NCBI GenBank assembly: GCA_905221605.1
Contig: CAJNDS010000444.1
Span: forward strand, 24,397 to 88,396
Length of the DNA stretch: 64,000 nucleotides
Direction of reading: 5' to 3'
Source: Symbiodinium natans
Taxonomy: Eukaryota > Sar > Dinophyceae > Suessiales > Symbiodiniaceae
Shown: positions 53,960-64,000 of the stretch, piece after piece
Layout of the letters: each line of letters starts with the position of its first letter
Numbering within the stretch: position 1 is the first letter of the stretch
Translations under genes and position numbers: made by a program
The notes under the pieces: generated by a model
What the model saw: the letters and a program-made list of their open reading frames with translations, nothing else
What the model was told of the DNA's origin: nothing
Database searches by the model: none

Positions 53960-54318
53960 CCAGATGCACCAGATCCAGGGCAACTGACGCTGAAGCAGGC
54001 AGGTCGGAAACGAAGAGCACGAACCTTACGATCGAGCAGACTGTGGAGTCCATTCGACTAGCCCTACTACGAGTGTCTACCGGCCAGCCAAGACCGATGT
54101 CCTGCTCGTCTGCTGATCGAGCCATCCGAGTGCCTGTGCGAGCCTTGGCGGGGCCTTTGCGGGACGGCCACGCCCATGGCCGAGGTGCTTTGGCGCGCGG
54201 CCGTTTCATCAGCTTGTCTGACTCCATTGAGCGGAAATGTCTCAGGGAGAGTTGTCGGAGGCATATTGGAGGCATTGAGCTCTTCGAAGTGTTGCAGTGC
54301 TCGACTTCCGAGTGGTGA
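53960..54318 (+). CDS. GC-rich open frame, possible 5' exon(s)
   Basis: Within a GC-rich block that contrasts sharply with the A-rich sequence before it, the frame reads STNLTIEQTVESIRLALLRV, STGQPRPMSCSSADRAIRVP and, to the stop, GRFISLSDSIERKCLRESCR. It lies ~2.7 kb upstream of the first phosphatase exon on the same strand and might be a 5' exon of that gene or of another. No family recognised. Confidence 0.3.
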
Positions 54319-54319
54319 A

Positions 54320-56384
54320 ATTTCAAATTCGCGACGTCAGTGAGCTTGTGGGATGATCCCCTCGATGCAATGCTGCGCTGCTGCAGCTTCAGAGCTGAAA
54401 ATCAAGCTACCTGGAAGACCAAAAACAAGGCAGCACATGTTGAGTTCGCACAGTGGGTGATGTGGATTCCACGTCCTCGTTGGGGGTGGTTATGCCCGAG
54501 ACTGCATGCTTCTGCGTGGGAATGCGTGAGAGATCGTGAGCGTGGCAAAGCAACAGCATGTGTGAAATCTGTGCAGCACGGACCTGTGGTGAGGAGGGGC
54601 TTTGTCCGAGCTCTTCACCACAGAGTACGTTGACACTCTGCCGGGCGCCGAGACATGGGGGCTGTTGACACACAGAGTGCGCTGACGCGTTGACACGTTC
54701 AGCAGAAGCGTTGACACTGAGCTTCTTCGGGGGCTAAGCGCATTCTGAAGGATGATATTGGCAAAAGCCAGCTCCAAGCTTGTGGCTGTCCAGCCAGTGC
54801 TCGCTGAGGCATTCGGGCCTGTTCGAGCATGTCTCAAAACGGTATGAGACCCTATACACACGTTACTGTTGGACCTGCTTTAGTAGGGGCCTCCGGAAGA
54901 CAGTCACGTTGGGGGCATCCGGAGTCAGGGCAAGTCTTCCGAGCCTTTCAAATACATTGCCGGGCCTCTTTGTCCCCGTCAAACTCATACGACCTCATTC
55001 CCTTTAAACAAAATCATATACAGTCCCGGGACCGTCTAAAGAAAAACCAAATCAGCTTCGACTGTTCTGGGGGCGGGGGGGGGGGGCGCACAGATTAAAG
55101 CACTTGCCACATGATTGGCACACCAAACGGAGAGATGAGGATTCTGGCTTTCAACCAGTGCATGTTAGGGCACAATGCTCAGCGGACGAACCTGGATCTG
55201 GCCAGGGACGGTCCCAAGTGTGCCCATCACTCCCATTCCTCAATGGCACTCCGGCAAATCCTCAGCTGAAAGATGAAGATGGTGGAGACCCTGGTTGACG
55301 GAGGATCCGGACAAGGACTTTATTTCCAGGAGGGGGTTGGAGGACCCGCCCCTTCCAGATCCGGACCCACGAAACAAGAAATGGGTTTCCAACCTTCGGA
55401 GTTGGAACCGCCCACGCCCTCCACAGCACAGAGCTATCCGAGTGCAAAGACTTTCAGGATGTCACTGAGCTCGAGATCCTTGTGAAGGGTTCAGGGAATT
55501 CTGACCAGAGAGCAACCAGAGGAAGTTTGGGTGGGAGCAGACGCATGTATCTAAGACCTAGGGACCCGACAGGGTCCTTTCCATTCTTGATGCCACCACA
55601 CTCGGCGTTCTGAATGATAACATCCGCAAGAACACGGATAAGAAGACGATGGCTCCCACACTCCATGACCTTCCCCTCCGGTCGCTCCTTAAGGATGACG
55701 CGTCACACGTCTAAGTCCTTTTCAAGTCGGGTGTGAGCAAAGCACATAGATTCATAGATGGGTCAAAATGAACTGGAAGTATCAAGGAGATACCTCCAGC
55801 GATGCAGGCGAATCGACAGGCAGCCACTGGGGTGTGGTTCTCGGATGGAAACCTGCCGAGGACCAGATCTTTTGATTCGCCTTGAATTGCGGAAAACTCA
55901 TGAATCTGCTTCTGGGACACACATCGCCCAAGAAAAGGATTGCTGCCTTGCAATTTCTAGGTTCGCTGCTCCTTTGTCTCCTGGCTGCCCGTCGAGTGCT
56001 GTGATAGTCACACTCTGAATTTTAACGCGGCCCGAGAAGAACAAAGTCACAAACAGTTCCTTTGCTTGGCCAATGTTCTGAATACAGGAAAAAACTGGCC
56101 TGCTGCTAGAGTGAAATGAGAGACTTGACTGCCTCGTCGGCTGTACACAGCGTGTGCGGTCGGGTGTCGCACCGGTTACAATCTCACCGTCCCCAATCTG
56201 GTTTGGTTTCTGTTCTTTCGGAAAGCATGGCGAGGGTTTTTCGGTGGAGGTGGTCTTCGGGAAGATTCTGTGTTATCGATGATGATTTGAAGGATGTCGT
56301 GATGGATGATGGATGGATGGATGGTGTGATGTCGTCGCTTTTCTCTAAATAAATTCTAAATATTAATATGTGTGGCGCGTGGGA
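54320..56384. other. No exon assigned; GCGTTGACAC repeats near 54625-54715
   Basis: Four copies of (GC)GTTGACAC lie within 90 bp. 55067-55088 is a G-rich run. 56285-56325 has (GGAT)n. No recognisable exon, although 5' exons of the phosphatase gene may be hidden here. Confidence 0.35.
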
Positions 56385-56665
56385 GGCGTTCGAGTTTTCG
56401 CCCGCGAACGAAAAACCCTCTGCGTGTTCTTGGGGTGTCGCGTTGCTGTCTTCGCATTTGATCCGCGAACGACAAACTCCTGCGTGTTCTTGGGGTGTCG
56501 CGACGCTAGCACGTGGGAGGCGTTCGTATTTTCGTCCGTGAACGACAACCCTCTGCGTGGCCATGGGGTGTCGCGTTGCTGTCGCGTGGAAGGCGTTCGC
56601 ATTTTGGTTCGCGAACGACAACCATCTGCGTGTTCTTGGGGTGTCGCGATGTTCCCGGTGTGTTG
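56385..56665 (+). repeat. Minisatellite of ~60-75 bp units
   Basis: Four units share GGCGTTCG.(A/T)TTT, GCGAACGA, CTGCGTGTTCTTGGGGTGTC and CGCGTTGCTGTC. Units start at about 56389, 56445, 56512 and 56585. Minus-strand frames give a repeating peptide (ATPQEHAEG); there is no sign it is a real protein. Confidence 0.75.
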
Positions 56666-57011
56666 TAGCGACGCGAAGCGCACTTGGCAATGTTTTTTAG
56701 CAGGGGTGGTTTTCGTGAAGCTTCTTCATGGTCGTTGATGCATGGATGCATGTCGTCATGGATGTCGTGATGGATGTCGCGTGCATGCCTTCTTACATTC
56801 GTGATGTCTTCATCACGGCTCTAAACTGCTTTCGGGACAACTGTTCTGTGGTTAATCTCCTGGTCCGTTGGTCAGCGTTTCTCGCTCCAGAATACGGTCG
56901 ATCGAGGGAACATCGATTTTCTTCGGCCGATTCTTCACCGTGTCCAACCGCCTCACTGCGGATGTTTGCCGTTAAAGATTACGCAGGTGCTTAATGCTTT
57001 TCGACCCGCAG

Positions 57012-60000
57012 GCCAGAGTGCCTTGCCGGGTGTTTGGCGACATCCATGGTCAACTTCGGGACCTACTCCTGATCTTTGTGGGGGCCTCAGATTTTCAGTG
57101 CCAAGCCACAATTGGTCATGACGGTGAAGGTTTGTGCCTCTAAGTCTAAGTGGTTGACGCCAAAATCTGGGACGCCCGCTAAAGGACAAATCGCGTTGGC
57201 AAATCGAATATCCAACTTTATGTCCGGGAAGAAAGTTGGAAATCCCAGCGCATGTGCGGTCTTGGCAGGCCCCAGCACGTTTTGTCGCAGTCTCTTTTTG
57301 GGACGCGGCCCTTGATGCGGTAGGGAGAGGGGGTGTATGGTGGGGAGGAGGGCAGGCAACAGCCTTGGCTGTTTGTTCGTTAAAAGTTGAGAATCGCACT
57401 TTCCAGCACTGCATGTTGGGTTTCCAAGTTTTCGGCTTCCACTGCAGGAAAAGGAGGGAGGCATTGCCGCATTTTGATTTCAGGTTTAGGGCCAGACCTT
57501 CTTTCTAATGGGCAACGCTTATTTCTGCTGCGCTTGATCCTGGCAAAAGGCCTTTCGGGCAGCGACAAGCGAATGCCCGTTGGATTCCTGATTTCCTTTC
57601 CCCAGTCTCTTTCATCGATCCTCAGACATGTCGCTAATTCAGCCACTTCGACGCTCGTGAGGCTTAGAAGTAAGTGTCGGTAAAAAGTCTCACACGAAAA
57701 TGAGGGTGCCACTTCCGCTTATTCGTTTAAGTATGTTTAAGTGCTCGGGCCATTCCCTAATTGATTTTTTATTCGCTCAAGGTTCGGGGCCCGACATTCT
57801 CGTTCAAGATTTGATCAGGAAAAGGAGGGAGTCATCTCTGCATTCTCATCTCAATTTTAGGGCCGGACCTAATTCCTAAACTAATACTCCTTTAAGGTTA
57901 GGTCCAGACCTTGTTTATGAATCTTACACGAAAGTGAGGACACCACTTTCGCATGTTAGGGCCAAATCTTATACTTTATCCCAATTTGTTCTCATTTTGC
58001 TTAAGGGTTAGGGTTCGATTCAGGTTTAATCAGAAAAAACACGGGTCATTTCAGACCTTGTTCTATTCCTACCGGTGTTATTTTGTTACGTGTCTTATCC
58101 TCGGAGGAGGTCTTGTCTACGTTGAGGGTGGGTGGTGGCCCTGCCGCGAGAATATAAATAACAATACTGAATAATCATAGACGAACCACAAGTAGTGAGT
58201 GGCCGCGCAAGTGAAGGCAGAGGTTTGTGCCTGGCATATGTCGCTTGAGGGACGGCTCTCTGTTTTGTTGAGGGGCCTCAAGGGCGCGTTGCCTGGCGCT
58301 GCTAGACCCCCTGGATTCAACGGCAGACAGAGAGAGTGGGAGAGAGAGAGAGAGAGAACCACAAGATTGAATAGACATGGTAGCATATGGCCACACTGAG
58401 ACTGCCTTGAACAAACATGAATACCACAAAAGATACGACGTGGTGTCCTGAAGCCACGCGGACATGTCTGGCACTATTTGTGCAACGCATGCCTCTTTTA
58501 TGCCTTGAGCATACTCGCCCCGATCAGTTGTGGATTTTGCTGTCGGAGCCGGGGACCACCTCAGGCAGCTTTCGGTTTCCCTGGGAGCAAGGAGGACAAT
58601 TTGAATGACCTCGAAATGTGTGGCGCCCAGAGCCTTGTGGTCCCGCAAGCCGTGGTTCGACAAGGACATGTCCTTCAGGTGTTGTTTCCGCGAGAAAGCA
58701 AGACAAGGTAGATATGCATAGGTGGGCTGGCAGGCACCAGCATATCACAGCAGCAGCCGTTGGATAAGATATGGCAGACATTGCGGCTGAGCAATGACTG
58801 CTGCTTTGGATCCCTAGCTGCTAGCTTCGCATAGCTTCGCACTTGAAGGTCGTACGTTTTCAACGGCGACTTCGTTGACAGGCTACAAACCACATGCACA
58901 GCCACAGCTACATTGACTTGTACACCAACCGGCGCTGTAACATGTACAAAGCGCATGCCTGCTGTCAGGGGGGCGCACTCCCTGGAAGTTATCGGACTCT
59001 TACTAGCCTTGAAGGCTCTTTGCTCAGTTGTTGATAAGTCACATGTCACGGCTCATACTTTGTGCTGTGGAAACTGTCCCAATGTCATTTATGTCAAGGT
59101 CTCAATGCCTGACCGGGTTGCAGCCTCAAGTTGTCTTCAGCGACCCTTTGACAGGCGCTGGTTGCATGCGAGGTCTGGCTGGTTCGCGGAAACCACGAGG
59201 ATCGCACCATGAACGCCAGATATGGCTTCTGGGAGGAAGCTCGAGAGTTCCTGGCTGCAAGAAGTCTTTGTTGCAATTCTCGGGCATCTTTGCAGGAATG
59301 TCACGATCGGCTTGGTGATACCTTCGGCCGAAAAACCTATGCTTGAGCCTCGGTACATGCTGGGAGTGCGGTCTTATCTTCGAGGACTGTGCACGGGCAC
59401 TTTGCAGCGAGGACCTTTTCCAGAATGCTTTTGACCAATTGCCGATTGCCTGCCTCGTCGCCAACAAGATCCTGTGTGTTCATGGTGGTGTCGGCGATGG
59501 TAGGTGAAATCTTCAGACAAGCGAATTGTGATGCTGCCGAAGAATGCCTGCAAGTGTGCGCGTTTGCAGGTGGGATCTAAATGACCTGCGAGCCGTTAGA
59601 CGGCCTTTGAACCAACAGGTGCTTTGGCAGCTGCAATGCAATGCTCAGTTTAGACACAGGCAGGTACGCGCGAAAGCAGTCAGATTTCAGGAGCTTGGTT
59701 CTTCAAAGCTGCGATGGGTTTGGAGCTTGGTGGTGTTGCGAATTGTATAAAAGCCTTCTTTTGCTGGGCATGCTGGAGAGTCACAAGACCAGGTTAGCAT
59801 TCGATGTAGAAACGAAGCAAGGTTCACAATATCCTGTGGTCAGATCCAATTGAGGACGACATCTTCACTTGTTCACAAAGGCTGTACAGTCCACATATGT
59901 CTACATCATGAGTGTCTACCATCCCTTGCTGATCGAGTTTCGCGTGCATGGGCATAGTCCGCGTGAGGATGACCGTGAGCAGCGCTCGAAAGAACCAGGC

Positions 60001-60779
60001 GATCGAGTGAATCGCATGTGGTAGGGCAAGAGTTGAAGCGGCTGAGAAAGTGCTGAGAACGCTCTGCAACTGGCCAGGCCCTGTGTTCGGAGTGCACGAG
60101 TCCCCGAGAAATACCACAGCAGTCCTTTTCGGTTGGGTCAGGACCTGAGCAGGCCATCCGAGCGATTCCCGTTTTGCACGGATCTGGCCCGCTTTCAACT
60201 CAGGACGTGACAAAAACATTCTGTGCCAAGAATGGAATTGCCATGGTCGTGCGCAGCCATCAGTCCAAGAAGGATGGAATAGGCGTGTTTTTGGTTGCAG
60301 CCCAACAGCTGTTTGACTAGACTTACTTCATTGCTTTCCGCCTCCTGACCGCTTTTTAGCTTTATTTCATTTTCATTTTGTTCTCTCTCTCTCTCTCTCT
60401 CTTCCTGGCTCTCTCTCTCTCTCGCTTCCTCTCTCTTTCTCGCTCTCCTTCTCGACTTGGCTTCTTACGCTGAATATGCACCGTTCGCCTTTCTGTTTTT
60501 ATCTGTGACATGCGCAGCTCATCAGAGACATTCAGAGACAAATTTGGAAGGTTTTGATGTGATGCATGACAACATGTTGGTCCGGGTGTTCTCTGCCCGA
60601 GATTACGAGGCTTGGCCTTGACAGATTCACCGCATGTCAGTCCAAAACAAAAACAACAAAGCACCCTCAACAAAACACAACGCCCTAAAATGCCACACCG
60701 CGGCCACACTGCAGTCTGCCCCCTGACCAGGGCCACGGGAATGATGGAGCTGTCCTACTCGTACAGCCAACCGACGAAG
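57012..60779 (+). CDS. PPP-family serine/threonine protein phosphatase, multi-exon
   Basis: A metallophosphatase of the PPP superfamily (phospho-Ser/Thr hydrolysis at a two-metal centre). Exons and motifs: 57012-57077 RVFGDIHGQLRDLLLIF (metal ligands D and H); 58565-~58614 AFGFP; 58849-58881 SYVFNGDFVDR (ligand D); 58969-~59013 GAHSLEVIGLLLALK; 59173-59238 VWLVRGNHEDRTMNARYGFW (ligand N, catalytic H); 59385-59499 FDQLPIACLVANKILCVHGG (ligand H); 59570-59618 WDLNDLRAVRRPLNQQ; 59822-59870 VHNILWSDPIEDD; 60078-60136 PVFGVHESPRNTTAVLFGW; 60204-60282 DVTKTFCAKNGIAMVVRSHQ (ligand H); 60552-60610 FDVMHDNMLVRVFSARDYE; 60731-60779 GHGNDGAVLLVQPTDE. All core ligands are present, so it is probably active. 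RSHQ/SARDYEG differ from PP1/PP2A and recall PP5/PPEF-like or protist-specific PPPs. Introns use GC (for example 58882, 59239, 60611) or GT donors. Exons encoding the region before GDIHGQ and any C-terminal extension were not identified; the phase at 59499/59570 is unresolved. Confidence 0.85.
57443..57955 (+). repeat. Diverged direct repeats within a phosphatase intron
   Basis: AGGAAAAGGAGGGAG.CAT followed by TTTAGGGCC(A/G)GACC occurs at ~57447 and ~57820. TC(T/A)CACGAAA(A/G)TGAGG..(A/G)CCACTT.CGC occurs at ~57689 and ~57921. Order and spacing fit a duplication followed by deletions. The intron is 57078-~58564. Confidence 0.55.
58329..58358 (+). repeat. (GA)n microsatellite in a phosphatase intron
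   Basis: A short GA run interrupted by GTGGGA, between the exons at 57077 and 58565. Confidence 0.85.
60380..60452 (+). repeat. (CT)n microsatellite in a phosphatase intron
   Basis: CT units with CCTGGCT and CGCTTCC interruptions, between the exons ending at 60282 and starting at 60552. Confidence 0.85.
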
Positions 60780-63655
60780 GTACCTTGTCAGATGTCCTTG
60801 GCAGTCGTAGCAGCCGTAGCACACACGTAGGCTTATGTATGCGCTGCAATGTGGAGCCAGTACCGTAGTCAGCTTATTTGTAGGCTAGGCATGTGCGGAA
60901 GCTCTTCGGGCAACGTCGCGGTCACAAGGAAGCCGTCGCCATGTCTCCTCATCCGCCGCCCATGTTCAGGTGCTCCTCAGAAACCCCTCACATCGGTACC
61001 ACACCCGAACAAGCATGCCGATGGTATCCAAACGTAATCGGCAGGCTTCCAGCAATTTCTCAGGCAGGCAAGCGGGCCGGCTTCCGCAAAAGCCTGCAAA
61101 AAAGCGATTCCGAGAAGCACACCTTTAAGGGTGGGGTGCAGGTGGCCCCTGGCCCTTGCCAGCGGCCATTGGGCCTGAGGCCCAGTACGGGATTTTGACA
61201 TGGAGGAAATGCGCGCGTACACAAACCTACAAACTGAGCGCAAAAGAACTGGAGAAAGACTAGCTTGCTTCTCTGCTATGCTGACAAGGCGTCTTTCACT
61301 CACTTGCGCAGGCTAAACTTTCTGGACAAGGCCTGTGTGGTCTTCCATTCTGCTCAGCGGCCCTTGGGATCTCACATGTAGCCGACTTTACAGTAGCCTT
61401 CGCTGTGCCTTCTGGAACACCACATTGGCAATCATTGGCACCTAGTTCTGTGGATTCGGCCACGCCTGTGTCGGCTGGATCCTTCTTCCTTCTGGCTTGC
61501 TGGGGACTGCTTCCGGCCAATACAAGTCTTGCCAACGCCTCCTCGTCGCGGCTGGCCTGGCTCGCCTGCACTGCTCCCCTCCTTCATCGCCACCATCCGG
61601 CTCTCTTCTCGACTTTTGCTGTATTTATTCTTCCAGAATTTAACAATGTCATTTGTCAATAATGTTTAGACTTATCATGCATAACACACTTAGACTTAGA
61701 CAGTCTAGATTTACAACTCGCGTAATTTCCTGGGGCTTCTGTTGACAGGTATACCTGAAATTTGGAGGGTGTTGCTGACTTGGGATCCCGCGCCAACCCC
61801 TCACGAATCGTTTAGTAAAACCTACAATAGTACAAAGCTCTGAAGTTGCACTTGCTCTCGTCTGGATTGCTTTCAAGTACGTGCCTGACATTCTTTCCTA
61901 AGCGGCTGCTTAGGGCTTAGCTATGTCATTGACTGCTGTCTGTGACTCTCATTGTCCGATAGCACAGCGCAAAGTTGGAAACTCGACCTTCATGCAAGAG
62001 GACCTTCGTCTCAAGCCATCAAGCCAGTCACCCTGTCTCCTTGAGTTGTCACATGTTGTCATTGTCTTATCTGTCAGCTTGTGTAGGCGCTGACTGCGTG
62101 GGAGCGCGCGCCGGGACCCTGCAAGGCACGTCCATGCAAACACAAAGTGCGCGCATGGACGCTATGGCCCTAGGTTATGTGCGCCATGCGTGCACAGCGA
62201 CACTATGAGCGCCTCTTCTTGTGAAATCTTGCAAGCACAAGCACGGGCAGGGACCCTATGCGAGCACCTGTTCTTGCCAACAAAGAAGCGCGTGGACGCT
62301 GCGTGCGTGCACACTTGGATCGTGGCATGCACCTATTTCTCATTCTCCAAGGTCCTCGTTTATTTAGGGCTAGTCAAGCATTGGGTGCCTTCGAAAGTGA
62401 CTGGACGGGCAACGCCACACGTGCCCATCAAGAAACAAGACTCAACCCGTGCAGGCGCGAGGCCCCCAGATCTAAGTGCAACAGTTGTGGATACGGATCA
62501 AGTGATGTAGAAGTAACGATAGGAAGAGGAAGGAGCTGTGCAACGTGTGTCCGAACAGTCCATCACTTCGCACGATATCCGCATCAACCTCCAAGTATCT
62601 ATGGGTCTTCGTCCTCACTCTCCTCCTTGGTCGCTCAAAAGCAGAACCTTCTGAAGGCAAAGTGCGGCGATGAGCCGAACATTTCGCCTCAGCATCATGC
62701 ATTGGCTCGTGCCATCGTGGCATGCCCATGGTGTGGCACGACAATGTGCGAAAGTGATTGACTTCTTTTATGCCGCGAAAAGCATGAGCTCCATCATGCT
62801 TGCTGTGCCCGCCTCACCGGCTTGCATGTTGAGGCCGAGGGCGTCGTTAGAGGTCGTTTGTCGCTTCGTCGAGGTCACCCTTGAGTGTTGTCATCTTGTT
62901 GCGGAGTTGGGTCTTCGTTGTAGAGGACGACGAGGATGAGGGGGACGATGCTGTTGGAAGGGTCCATGACAAAGCACGCGACATTAAGCTGGAATGCAAT
63001 ATTTCCTACCGTAGCAGAACAGACTTAGTTTTTCAGAACGTGCTGGAAGCCATCTTCGATGTCCACTCCGACATGACTGAGATTTGGAACCTCCTGGCTG
63101 CCGCTTCCATCGCAGCTTCGTGCCCCCAAAACACATTCGTGCACGCAAAGCCGTCGCAACTGCAAACACCCCCATGTCGAGCGGCAGAATAGCAGCTACA
63201 GCACACCTGCACGACCTTCGAACTGATTCCCCGGGTCTGGAGTTAGATGACACACACACACACACACGGCAAGAACAAACTACCACGTAAAGGCACAGAT
63301 CCCCAATAAGACTCAGCTTGAGACTTGAGAGAGGCACATTTCAGAAGTCGGGGAAACAGGCGAACACGAGTCCCAACAAGTACACACACGTTGATGCGAA
63401 ACGTCCGAAAATCTCCGTAGAAACCGGCTTATCGCATTCGGAAGATTTCGGGGAAGCGTGTGTGTTTGGCAGTGTTATTGGTGTGTTTGGGGCAGGAGAT
63501 GCGCAGTGCTGCGAGCGGCCAGCGCAGATTGCGGTGAGAGCGCAGGTCCTTGGATCCTTCGCCAAGGTCACGCTTGCAAAAACTCTGCAAGAGTCGTCTT
63601 AAGTGCTCTTGTGCTCTGTGAAAATTTACAAGCCTCTAAGGCTACCCGATGAAAA
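60780..63655. other. Downstream of the phosphatase exons; no gene assigned
   Basis: A possible further phosphatase exon lies at 60889-60968 (begins after CTAG, ends CAG|GTGCTC), but its frame does not connect unambiguously. A protein-like plus-strand frame at ~62985-63192 (LVFQNVLEAIFDVHSDMTEI, WNLLAAASIAAS) is unassigned. A (CA)n run lies at ~63249-63269. Confidence 0.35.
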
Positions 63656-64000
63656 AAACACACACACACACACAGACAGACAGACAGACAGACAGAGAGA
63701 CAGAGACACACAGACACACAGACACACAGACACACAGACACACAGACACACAGACACACAGACACACAGACACACAGGCACACAGACAAACAGACGCGCA
63801 GACACGCAGACACGCAGACACACAGACACACAGACACACAGACACACAGACATTCAGAGACACAGAGACACAGAGACACAGACACACAGACACACAGACA
63901 CACAGACACACAGACACACAGACACACAGACACACAGACACACAGACACACAGACACACAGACACAGAGACACAGAGACACAGAGACACAGAGACACAGA
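63656..64000 (+). repeat. (GACACACA)n tandem array running off the window
   Basis: After a short (CA)n/(GACA)n start, an 8-bp GACACACA unit repeats ~35 times with GAGACACA variants and continues past the window end. The long minus-strand Cys/Val/Ser/Leu frames are artefacts of the 8-bp period. Confidence 0.95.

Noticed and set aside
63568-63989. Cys/Val/Ser/Leu-rich minus-strand frames resembling a cysteine-rich protein
   Set aside because: Pure product of the GACACACA tandem array.

Overview
**Organism and overall character.** This is eukaryotic nuclear DNA, almost certainly from a dinoflagellate and probably a Symbiodiniaceae-like alga (inference). Three things point that way. (1) Two genes in the right half can be pieced together from many tiny exons (33-115 bp) whose introns mostly start with GC, sometimes GT or GA, and end with AG; this splice usage is a known dinoflagellate peculiarity. 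(2) There are plant/dinoflagellate-type TTTAGGG telomere-like tracts in the interior. (3) The retroelement relics (an APE-type LINE and several restriction-like-endonuclease LINE families) carry peptide signatures I associate with dinoflagellate genomes. There is no prokaryotic gene organisation, and most long open frames are simple-repeat artefacts.

**0-8.6 kb: one long non-LTR retroelement.** ORF1 (zinc ribbon plus coiled coil) is joined by an ATGA stop/start overlap to ORF2 (APE endonuclease, reverse transcriptase, zinc knuckle). A frame-shifted RNase H/zinc tail follows, and then an extra ORF with a protein-kinase-like motif layout. About 20 copies of a small bulged hairpin (CCTC..GAGG with a covarying inner stem, often a UNCG-type tetraloop) are scattered through the 5' leader, the ORFs, the spacer and the 3' region.

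**8.6-22.7 kb: repeats.** These include minisatellites, a TTCGAAG field, an unrecognised pair of ORFs (9.4-10 kb), an 8-bp and a 9-bp tandem array, a LINE RT relic (15.6-16.3 kb), telomere-variant arrays, a cluster of ~50-bp palindromes (17.8-18.1 kb) and a 1.8-kb CT array containing a 100-N assembly gap.

**22.7-30.1 kb: LINE graveyard.** Fragments of at least three RLE-type LINE 3' ends lie in both orientations. They are frame-shifted, mutually nested, and sometimes have A-tails.

**30-64 kb: genic, intron-rich.** A plus-strand gene with at least 18 exons (34.9 to ~40.9 kb) encodes a homologue of the plant plastid protein family typified by Arabidopsis At5g03900. A second plus-strand gene (57.0-60.8 kb, probably longer) encodes a PPP-family serine/threonine phosphatase with all metal-ligand motifs. 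Exon-like coding islands at 32.9-33.4, 45.8-52.2 and 53.9-54.3 kb are unassigned. Microsatellites and minisatellites sit in introns and between genes, and the window ends inside a (GACACACA)n array.
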